Positions 1 through 6,085 of a stretch of 8,536 nucleotides of DNA are shown here, piece after piece (positions within the stretch are counted from its first letter, which is position 1; each line of letters opens with the position of its first letter). The DNA is from Anaerolineales bacterium. GTDB lineage: Bacteria; Chloroflexota; Anaerolineae; Anaerolineales; E44-bin32. Location of the stretch: NCBI GenBank assembly GCA_030673085.1, contig DAOVFE010000056.1, positions 1-8,536 on the forward strand, written 5' to 3'. The notes below the pieces were generated by a model. It did not search any database, was not told the DNA's origin, and saw nothing but the letters and a program-made list of their open reading frames with translations. The translations under genes were made by a program, and so were the position numbers.

Positions 1-15
1 TTCCATTTGAAACGA

Positions 16-21
16 TAAAAT
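16..21 (+). promoter_or_regulatory. Possible -10 element of the repair operon
   Basis: TAAAAT matches the sigma-70 -10 consensus at five of six positions and sits in an AT-rich patch just before the first gene. Any matching -35 would fall outside the window. The TTGAAA at 7-12 is too close to serve it. The call is a guess from composition and position. Confidence 0.2.
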
Positions 22-36
22 ATATGACACTCTCTG

Positions 37-849
37 TTGAGTGTGAAGCCAGCAATGGATTTGCCGGCAATCAGGTCAATGCATATGAGTCTGCATAATG
101 AAGGAGCATCTATCAACAGCCAAGAAGCCAGAGAGTTGGGGAAACGCATTGGCGTGATGGTTCAATCTTGGCAAATCACCCAGGCCTACAACTTGCTGGC
201 TCCTATTCTGGCCAAGCGAACGCCATTCCGGCTGCTTGGATTTATTGGTGAGGTTATCGGCGATGGATCGCTGGAGCCGGTTAATGCATTTTTGGAGCAC
301 ATCGCCGCCATCAGAACCGAGGGCGGCTGGGTGATTATCGGCAGCGCATTGGGACGGCAGTTAGAGCGCGATCTGACGGGGGCTTTTCACCGCTGCCGGG
401 ATTTTATCATTGCCGCCGACATTTGGTATGCGACCGACATTCTAGGGGAGCGGGTCCCCGGCCCGGCATTGGTGACCGCCTTCCAACCCGCGTTGGGGTT
501 GCTAATCCCCTGGCGAGAGGATAGCAATCGCTGGATCCGGCGAACTGTCGGAGTTAGTGTTCACTTTTGGGCTAAACGCTCGCGCGGCGCGGCGGAGCAA
601 ACCCCTATGGCAGAAGCGCTGCTGGCTTTGCTGGAGCCGATGTTTGAGGAGTGGGACATGGATGCTGTCAAAGGCGCGGGATGGGGATTGAAGACGCTGG
701 GCAAGTATTATCCAGATGTTGTGGCGGACTGGCTGACAAAACAAGTCGTTTTTCGCCATCGCCGCCACCGTGCTCTAATGTTGCGCAAAGCACTCACCTA
801 TCTCTCGGACGAACAACGTGATCGCGCCATCGGGGCCGAATCCCAATGA
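37..849 (+). CDS. AlkD-like DNA alkylation repair protein (HEAT-like repeats)
   Basis: This is a predicted DNA glycosylase-type protein that removes alkylated purines. It is all-helical, in the style of AlkD HEAT-like repeats. Numbered from the TTG start, Trp130 and Asp134 lie four residues apart. Arg169 (in the WIRRT stretch) follows Asp134 by 35 residues, and Trp216 sits in AGWGLK. From memory, AlkD of Bacillus cereus uses Trp109, Asp113, Arg148 and Trp187, so the first two spacings match exactly. The third is about eight residues longer because of an insertion around 181-195. At 270 residues it is slightly longer than AlkD (about 237). The start is uncertain: the TTG at 37 gives the longest frame but has no ribosome binding site, whereas the ATG at 85 has an AGG nine bases upstream and loses no conserved part. 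ATGs at 55 and 79 are also possible. The stop overlaps the next start by four bases, so translation is probably coupled. Confidence 0.75.
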   Translation: MSVKPAMDLPAIRSMHMSLHNEGASINSQEARELGKRIGVMVQSWQITQAYNLLAPILAKRTPFRLLGFIGEVIGDGSLEPVNAFLEHIAAIRTEGGWVIIGSALGRQLERDLTGAFHRCRDFIIAADIWYATDILGERVPGPALVTAFQPALGLLIPWREDSNRWIRRTVGVSVHFWAKRSRGAAEQTPMAEALLALLEPMFEEWDMDAVKGAGWGLKTLGKYYPDVVADWLTKQVVFRHRRHRALMLRKALTYLSDEQRDRAIGAESQ

Positions 850-1988
850 GACTAGAATTCCAGGAATACCAGGCACAAAAGATTGTCAATGTCCATCGAG
901 ATGTCGATGGACCATGGTTCTGGGTTAAATATAGTGCTCAGCCATATATAGGCTGCGCTAGCGGCTGTGAGTTCTGCTACTTGCGTGGAGGTCGTTATTT
1001 GGGGAGGCGCGATCCGGATAGCTTCGATCGTCTGATCCAGGTGAAGACCAACTCAGTAGAATTGTTGCGGAAGGAGCTCTCCAAGCTGGATCGAGAGATT
1101 ATCACTTGTGGGGATTGGCAGCAGCCGGCCGAGGATCGATACCGGCTGTCGCGCGGCATGCTGGAGGTAGTGCGCGACCTGGATTTTCCCTTGCTGGTAA
1201 TCGAACGGTCGCCGTTGATTACCCGAGATATAGATCTACTAGTGGAGATCAACACGCGATCTTGGGCGGGCGTAATCTTTAGCATAAGCAGCATGGATGC
1301 GCTACTGAAACAAGCTTTCGAACCGCGGAGCCCCGATGTAGGGCGCCGCCTGAAGGCTATGGAGCAGTTGGCAAGCGCCGGAATGCCGGTTGGAACTGCG
1401 CTGATGCCGGTTATTCCTTGCGCCGGGGATGATGAAAAACACCTCGAAGAAGTGATATGCGCAACCAAGGATCATGGAGGATCGTTTGTTTTGGGCGGCG
1501 GACTGACGATGGCCGGGGGTCAAGCTAAGCGGACGCTAGAAGCCGCTCGCCAGCTTGACCCGGCGCTCGAAGTCCGCTGGCGCAAGCTATACAACTGGGA
1601 TGAGAGTGGCAAACCAAACTATAGCCCGCCGCGTTCTAATAATTCCCACTTAGGATTGCTTATTCGCGAGCTATGCGACCGGCATGGCTTGAAGGATCGC
1701 ATGCCGCGCTATGTGGCCCCGGGCCCATTGGAGCTCAACAAACGAATCGCTGAGCGTTTGTTTCTTAAAACCTATGAGTTGGAATTGGCGGAAGCCAAGG
1801 AATACCGCATATGGGCATATCGCAAGGCGGCTTGGGTTGTGGATGAATGGCCCGAGAGCATAGCTGAACGATATCAAGATGGAGGAGAAGCGGCGCTGCG
1901 CGAACTGCCAGGAATTGGCAAGAGCCTGGCAGGCGAGATTAGCCGCTGGCTTGACGAAACGCAAAAACGAGGAAGCCCCTGGCAGTAG
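846..1988 (+). CDS. SPL/Rv2578c-type radical SAM protein with C-terminal Pol X-like helix-hairpin-helix domain
   Basis: This is a predicted radical S-adenosylmethionine enzyme. The CxxxCxxC cluster motif is at Cys37, Cys41 and Cys44 (GCASGCEFCYLRGG). Other hallmarks of the Rv2578c/spore-photoproduct-lyase-like group are present: GDWQQPAE at 89-96, where relatives have GTDPYQPxE; an ISIS-type strand at 146-149; EPRSPDVGRRLKAMEQL at 159-175; and GMPVGTALMPVIP at 179-191. After the barrel, residues about 298-371 resemble the whole 8-kDa N-terminal domain of family X DNA polymerases: an NKRIAE start, YRIWAYRKAA at 320-329, and the hairpin LPGIGKSLAGEI at 354-365. The residue matching the Pol beta lyase Lys72 is Glu364, so I expect DNA binding without dRP lyase activity. 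It starts inside the stop of the AlkD-like gene (ATGA), which implies one transcript and a joint role in DNA damage. The substrate is unknown. Confidence 0.8.
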   Translation: MRLEFQEYQAQKIVNVHRDVDGPWFWVKYSAQPYIGCASGCEFCYLRGGRYLGRRDPDSFDRLIQVKTNSVELLRKELSKLDREIITCGDWQQPAEDRYRLSRGMLEVVRDLDFPLLVIERSPLITRDIDLLVEINTRSWAGVIFSISSMDALLKQAFEPRSPDVGRRLKAMEQLASAGMPVGTALMPVIPCAGDDEKHLEEVICATKDHGGSFVLGGGLTMAGGQAKRTLEAARQLDPALEVRWRKLYNWDESGKPNYSPPRSNNSHLGLLIRELCDRHGLKDRMPRYVAPGPLELNKRIAERLFLKTYELELAEAKEYRIWAYRKAAWVVDEWPESIAERYQDGGEAALRELPGIGKSLAGEISRWLDETQKRGSPWQ

Positions 1989-2163
1989 GATGTTTATAGT
2001 TTTAGGAAAAGATCGACAGTAGCTATCGGGGGTGGATCAACTAATGAAGCAGGGATGGGCAAAGGCTTTTTGGCTGCATACTTAAAAATAATTGTTGCCG
2101 GTAGGGTAGTCGATCTCGCCCAATATTGAATTTCACGCAATCCATTTCTGTGCTAAACAACGC

Positions 2164-2169
2164 GGGGAG
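2164..2169 (+). promoter_or_regulatory. Ribosome binding site of the methyltransferase gene
   Basis: GGGGAG lies five bases before the ATG at 2175. It is the clearest Shine-Dalgarno site in the first half of the window and fixes that start. The 186-base spacer from 1989 holds no gene, and I found no convincing promoter pair in it. Confidence 0.6.
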
Positions 2170-2174
2170 ATATT

Positions 2175-2879
2175 ATGTTTTCACAAACAGGCCGTTATTA
2201 CGACAAGATCTATGATTTTAAGGACTATCAGGCTGAAGCTCAACATCTTAATGACATTATTAATGAGAATCTACGATCGGGAGGTGAAAGGCTTCTGGAT
2301 GTTGCCTGCGGCACCGGCCTTCATATCGAATACCTTAAAAAGAAATTCAGCGTTGAAGGACTTGACCTATCCCCGGAACTACTTGAAATTGCTCGCCAAC
2401 GAAATCCGGATATCTTGTTCCATTGCGCCGATATGATGGACTTTGATCTCGGCTGCCGGTTTGACGTAGTAACCTGCCTTTTCAGTTCTATCGGCTATGT
2501 CAAAACGTTGGATAGCCTTGTCCGCGCGATTGGATGCATGACAAATCAGCTTGTGCCAGGTGGAATCCTGCTTATCGAGCCCTGGTTCACTCCGAATGCC
2601 TGGCATGCCGGTACTGTTCATGCCGTTCTTATCGATGAGCCTGAATTGAAAATCGCTCGGGTAAGCACAAGCATGCTAAAAGATCGCATATCATATTTTG
2701 ATTTGCACTATCTAATTGGCACGCCGGAAGGGACCGAACATTATATAGAGCATCACGAGCTAGGGTTATTTGAAATAGAGGAGTTTCGTGCTGCCCTAGA
2801 AGGCCAAAATCTCGAGGTGACGTACGATGATGAAGGGTTGATGGGCAGGGGCTTATGGATTGGGCTGTGGCCGAAGTGA
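2175..2879 (+). CDS. Class I SAM-dependent methyltransferase, DesVI/TylM1-like (amino-sugar N,N-dimethyltransferase type)
   Basis: This is a predicted soluble Rossmann-fold methyltransferase using S-adenosylmethionine. The glycine-rich motif I is LLDVACGTGLH at 40-50. The acidic residue that binds the SAM ribose is Asp64 in EGLDLSPELL, and the adenine-side motif is CADMMDF at 84-90. Several signatures recall DesVI and TylM1, which dimethylate the amino group of dTDP-amino sugars: an N-terminal YYDKIYDFKDY, LFSSIGYVKT at 102-111, LLIEPWF at 132-138, and a C-terminal GRGLWIGL at 224-231. Its length of 234 residues is close to theirs (about 237). No sugar-nucleotide or glycosyltransferase genes are seen here, so the substrate could be another small amine. 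It stands alone, with its own ribosome binding site in front and a hairpin terminator at its stop. The fold is nearly certain; the substrate class is likely but unproven. Confidence 0.8.
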   Translation: MFSQTGRYYDKIYDFKDYQAEAQHLNDIINENLRSGGERLLDVACGTGLHIEYLKKKFSVEGLDLSPELLEIARQRNPDILFHCADMMDFDLGCRFDVVTCLFSSIGYVKTLDSLVRAIGCMTNQLVPGGILLIEPWFTPNAWHAGTVHAVLIDEPELKIARVSTSMLKDRISYFDLHYLIGTPEGTEHYIEHHELGLFEIEEFRAALEGQNLEVTYDDEGLMGRGLWIGLWPK

Positions 2880-2908
2880 AGAACCCCGCAGCTTGCTGTG
2901 GGGTTCTT
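2879..2908 (+). terminator. Hairpin terminator overlapping the methyltransferase stop
   Basis: The arms AAGAACCCCGCA (2879-2890) and TGTGGGGTTCTT (2897-2908) form a 12-bp stem with one G-U wobble and a six-base loop, GCTTGC. The first arm begins with the last base of the TGA stop. The downstream T-run is poor (TTCTTCC), so it may stop RNA polymerase weakly or mainly protect the 3' end. The opposite strand could also form the hairpin. Confidence 0.75.
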
Positions 2909-3005
2909 CCAAGGAAAAAGCTAATATGAGGGCTGCTGCCCCTAAATCGCCGCTTGCCATTCATCCCCGCAGCAAGCCAACCATTGCCAGGGCAATTCAT
3001 CCATA

Positions 3006-3101
3006 GAGAAACAGGAAGCTCTTCTCAAGCAACTTATGCTTCGTAACCTCCAACGCAAAGCTTCGAAATTTGGACTTTGTTTGGTTCCCGTTTCGACATA
3101 A
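3006..3101 (+). pseudogene. Possible remnant of a transposase C-terminus
   Basis: One frame reads KQEALLKQLMLRNLQRKASK, then FGLCLVPVST and a TAA stop. This basic, helical stretch followed by LG/FG-x-x-LVP resembles the last residues of many IS transposases. There is no start or upstream domain in frame, and I cannot name the IS family. The resemblance rests on pattern memory, so chance is a real alternative. Confidence 0.2.
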
Positions 3102-3267
3102 CGCTTCGTGTTTCTTAGCAGCTGCGAGTTATTTTGGCTTTTTCCCATAAACATTGGCGCAGTCGCCAGACACAAGGGCATGCACGAACAGGCGCTTCAT
3201 ACTGCCCATTTAATTTTGGATTAATAAACGAACACCCCGAAATGCATTTAGATGAATATCATCCAGA

Positions 3268-3295
3268 TTGGTATTTTTAGCATAGGTGACATAAT
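3268..3295 (+). promoter_or_regulatory. Weak sigma-70-like promoter candidate
   Basis: TTGGTA (3268-3273) and CATAAT (3290-3295) are 16 bases apart. An imperfect dyad, GATGA-ATA-TCATC, lies at 3251-3263 just upstream and could be an operator. No intact gene follows for 300 bases, so this may serve a lost gene, give a long leader to the gene at 3604, or be chance in AT-rich DNA. Confidence 0.2.
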
Positions 3296-3565
3296 AGCAC
3301 TGCTCTTATATAAATGCAGCCTGGAGATGGGCATGATATGCGAGGCCGGTTTTGCCTATTCTTAGAGCGCGCACCCGAACTGCCGCCAATCTGCTAAAAA
3401 AATCGATAAGCGTAATCTCGGGAAAATAATTATGGCGGGCTTAATGTCTGGGCAAGGGCTTAGCAGGGATATGATTGCGGTGGTAGCAAAGGTGGACCAG
3501 GCTTTAGTTCACTAAAAGTATTGGCAAAGAGATCCAGAATTGCAGCTTAGCCATCATTGAGAGTG

Positions 3566-3594
3566 TTGCCATTGACCGGCATTCCAGCTACACT
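3566..3594 (+). promoter_or_regulatory. Promoter of the GH10-like gene, predicting a very short leader
   Basis: TTGCCA (five of six to the -35 consensus) and TACACT (four of six to the -10) are exactly 17 bases apart. Transcription would begin near 3600-3602, only a few bases before the ATG at 3604. No Shine-Dalgarno site precedes that ATG, which agrees with a leaderless or nearly leaderless message. Confidence 0.4.
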
Positions 3595-3603
3595 AGAATC
3601 AAG

Positions 3604-5250
3604 ATGAAAAGGCGGATTAATTATTGTGCTGCTATTTCAATAATAACGATCATAATGTTCAAGCCGCCAGAGCTTGCCCCTCTTAGCGTTCGACAAAAGA
3701 AGGCTATCATTAAGGTTGTCGATAAAGACAACACCCCGATTCAAGGCGCAATTATTAACTATAAACAAACCTCGTTAGACTTCATGTTCAGTACTGGTTG
3801 GCGCTGGCAAGGTGATACTACCCCACCTGAATTGATTAATAAGATCAATGAAATTGGTTTCAACACCGGGCATATCCTGGCATTTTACGAATGGGAGGGC
3901 GTTCAGCCCGAGCAAGGGATATACCATTGGCAAGGCCTGGATCATGCATTCGATACTTTCGGGACAACGCTTCCGGCGGAGGATACCTTTCCTCATTACC
4001 GGCATCGGTATGTTAGCCTGGGCCCCTCGTTTGGGCAATTATCGGCCGCGCCTGGCTGGGTGGACATAGACAACCTGTATGAGTTTCGGGAACAGTATGG
4101 CGATTACCTGCAAGAGTTTCTTATACGCTACCGCGGGCGGGTAAAGGTCTATTCAGTGTTTGGTGAATTAGAAGGCGCGGCTTATGGTTTATCAATTGAA
4201 GAAACAATCGCATGGGCAAAATGGCAAACTGACCTGATCCGCGAAATCGACCCGGAAGCCATGATCTTAATTCAGGTTGGTGATATGCATTGGTATTTCC
4301 CGGACGAAGTAGAAATCCAAATTGAGCAGAATACCTTTATGCCTAAGTGGCGTATCCTAGAAATGCTGATGGCTGCCGGAGTGGATTTTGATGGCCTTGC
4401 GGTGGAAGCACATTATAGTATGGCCACCCCGGGAGACTGGCATCAGTTCATAGAGGCAATTGAATTGCTCACAGCTTCAGGTAAATACTTATATATTTGG
4501 GAGATATATTATCCATCGTGTTATAACCCTTGTTTGTACTTCAATTGGCAGGATCGCGCTCTTACCCCAAAACAAATGCCGGCAGAGTGGCCTTATCCGC
4601 CAGATACATATACAGAGGCATGGCAGAAGGATCAAGTGGAGAATACTTTACATTCGCTTATTGAGAACGACAGGGTATTGGGGATCAACTATGGCACACT
4701 AGCGGGCGCCAATCTTATGGATGGGCTAACTAATACGCCGGGTGTTGGTTTTGGCCAGGATCTATGTAGCCAGCCATCCATAATCAATCTTGGTCTGCTG
4801 CATTCAGACTTTAGTCCCAAACCAAGCTTTATGGCCCTTCGTGATTATTGGTGGTCTTTATTTGCGAATGGAGAAGTAGAGACAGATGCAGACGGCGAGG
4901 CGGCTATTAGTGGCCTGCCAGGGGAATATGAGCTCACGATAGTCGCCGATGGTTATGAGCAGCAAAGAACCGATATTAATATTAATAAAAATGCCAGTGG
5001 CCCGCTTGGGTTAGTGATACGATTAAAGGGTAGCGATGTTGAAGAGCAAGTAAGTGGTAAGACCACGCCGGATTCTAACAGCCTTAAACCTACATCATTA
5101 GCAAATGCAACCCAGACAGGATTGGTTAATGAGACCGAAAGCCAGGCAGAGAAAGATTGGCGCATTTTTATTCTCCCTCTTATTATTATCTTGGCGGCTG
5201 GAGGTGCAATGCTGGCATTGAATGTATGGGAGAAGCGCAAGTTAAAATAA
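3604..5250 (+). CDS. Divergent GH10-like glycoside hydrolase, exported and membrane-anchored
   Basis: This is a predicted extracellular glycan-cleaving enzyme of the endo-xylanase family GH10 or a close relative. An N-terminal signal or anchor (KRR, then hydrophobic residues 5-19) is followed by a GH10-style beta stretch at 35-64 (VVDKDNTPIQGA through FMFSTG). The barrel shows YEWEGVQPEQGIYHWQGLD at 95-113 and the likely acid/base Glu188 in VYSVFGELEG. It also shows VEAHYSM at 267-273, the likely nucleophile Glu300 in YLYIWEIYY, and GLLHSDFSPKPSFMAL at 397-412. Oddities are Gly187, where GH10 has Asn before the acid/base, and Glu268, where Gln is usual. Residues 421-474 look like a small beta-rich regulatory or PEGA-like domain. 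A polar linker (475-518), a transmembrane helix (about 521-541) and KRKLK follow. Cys306, Cys310 and Cys388 could form a disulfide. The start gives an intact signal despite having no ribosome binding site. The true substrate is unknown. Confidence 0.75.
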   Translation: MKRRINYCAAISIITIIMFKPPELAPLSVRQKKAIIKVVDKDNTPIQGAIINYKQTSLDFMFSTGWRWQGDTTPPELINKINEIGFNTGHILAFYEWEGVQPEQGIYHWQGLDHAFDTFGTTLPAEDTFPHYRHRYVSLGPSFGQLSAAPGWVDIDNLYEFREQYGDYLQEFLIRYRGRVKVYSVFGELEGAAYGLSIEETIAWAKWQTDLIREIDPEAMILIQVGDMHWYFPDEVEIQIEQNTFMPKWRILEMLMAAGVDFDGLAVEAHYSMATPGDWHQFIEAIELLTASGKYLYIWEIYYPSCYNPCLYFNWQDRALTPKQMPAEWPYPPDTYTEAWQKDQVENTLHSLIENDRVLGINYGTLAGANLMDGLTNTPGVGFGQDLCSQPSIINLGLLHSDFSPKPSFMALRDYWWSLFANGEVETDADGEAAISGLPGEYELTIVADGYEQQRTDININKNASGPLGLVIRLKGSDVEEQVSGKTTPDSNSLKPTSLANATQTGLVNETESQAEKDWRIFILPLIIILAAGGAMLALNVWEKRKLK

Positions 5251-5467
5251 AGCGCATTTGACTTTAGCCATGCTTTTCCGGGGCTATTGGAAGAATCATT
5301 TCCAGGTTTGCCATCTATTTTTTTAATATTGGAATTCTAAAGTACAGCGCGTGATATGTTCTCGCATCAGTTTTCCCACTGTCGGGTACTTTTTTCAGTA
5401 GAATCGTGCTATGCTTTCTGTCAATTCATTTTTACCTTCTATATTTAGCGCTCCAGGAGACGTCGAG

Positions 5468-5914
5468 ATGTAAAATTTTAGTGTCCTGGATGCGGATATG
5501 AGAGCATCTTTAATCCCCGGAAGGAATCTGCCAAATGCCCGCATTACGGATACATGCCACCACCGAATCGGCCAACTAGACATCAACACCGGCCATAAAA
5601 GCCGGGCTGGAAAGAATCTGGGCAGATTTGTAGTTGCAAGAAATGCAAACCGGAAGCATTGATCCCTGCCGAGTCGGATATCCAATCGTTATACTATCCC
5701 TTCTGCGACTCGACAGAGGTGCGGCTCAGAATTGAATATGCCTCTCCCACTAAGCTATTTTTCATGGGAATGGTTTTTTTGCTGCTCAGTATTCTTCCTG
5801 GTGTTCCTGCCATATCAACGGGTAGCATTGGCCAGTTTTCTTGCTACACTAGCAGGGACGGACGCGACAATGGCTGTTTGGGCGTGGAATGTTCTAAAGA
5901 AGTGGAAATCTTAG
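5468..5914 (+). pseudogene. Decayed zinc-ribbon membrane protein gene
   Basis: AGGAG at 5455-5459 is well placed before an ATG at 5468, but the next codon is TAA. Shifting frame gives, after a TAG at 5479, a zinc-ribbon sequence: CPGCGYESIFNP, then KCPHYGYMPPP. The fourth cysteine of the ribbon is Tyr (5545-5547). A TAA at 5596 interrupts, and the same frame resumes as W-KESGQICSCKKCKPEALIP through YYPFCDST, where Tyr (5695-5697) again sits at a metal-ligand position. A hydrophobic helix follows (TKLFFMGMVFLLLS, about 5747-5788). The most natural ending lies in another frame: FLPYQRVALASFLATLAG through VWAWNVLKKWKS, stopping at 5914. Two tandem ribbons followed by one or two membrane helices is therefore the inferred ancestral layout. 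Stops, a frameshift and cysteine losses together argue against sequencing error alone. If frame 1 is instead used from 5659, it ends at 5934 with a poor tail. The ancestral role is unknown. Confidence 0.6.
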
Positions 5915-6075
5915 CATCGAGAATAGGCCAATAAATGGGATGAAATAGATTCCTCCTAGAATTGGCTAAAGGATGAATTCTCATTAAAAGAAGGTATTAA
6001 TAATTTTTCAGACGTTAATTGCCCTCGGATGAATATTTGCAGGCGGCTTGAAACGCACGATTTTAAACTGCCAGA

Positions 6076-6081
6076 AAGGGA
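6076..6081 (+). promoter_or_regulatory. Ribosome binding site deciding the lipoprotein start
   Basis: AAGGGA lies four bases before the ATG at 6086. The upstream in-frame ATG at 6029 lacks such a site and would put a charged, non-signal segment in front of the signal peptide. The start is therefore set at 6086. Confidence 0.6.
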
Positions 6082-6085
6082 AAAC

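Larger units (their letters stand above)
2909..3603. other. Long stretch without an intact gene
   Basis: No convincing intact gene was found on either strand. Small frames include 2926-3006 (26 codons, AAGGA ten bases upstream), 3252-3365 (37 codons, hydrophobic) and 3432-3515 (27 codons). None has a recognisable product. The word GCTTCG recurs at 3039, 3060 and 3103. A small hairpin, TGGCG-CAGT-CGCCA, lies at 3155-3168. The texture suggests decayed coding DNA more than a designed regulatory region. The part before 3604 carries a plausible promoter, annotated separately. Confidence 0.5.

Noticed and set aside
2926..3006. A 26-codon peptide frame with AAGGA upstream
   Set aside because: The spacing of ten bases is long, the composition is unremarkable, and there is no sign of conservation that can be judged here.
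2629..3181. Two overlapping minus-strand open frames (2629-3000 and 2942-3181)
   Set aside because: The first is largely antisense to the methyltransferase. Neither has a recognisable domain or ribosome binding site, and both run across the terminator hairpin or the degraded spacer.
5288..5324. Possible terminator after the GH10-like gene (TGGAA/TTCCA with a T-run)
   Set aside because: The stem is only five A/T-rich base pairs, and the T-run lies a dozen bases beyond it, so it does not fit an intrinsic terminator.
5395..5685. A 96-codon minus-strand frame
   Set aside because: It lies across the zinc-ribbon remnant, whose + strand pattern of paired cysteines is far more protein-like.
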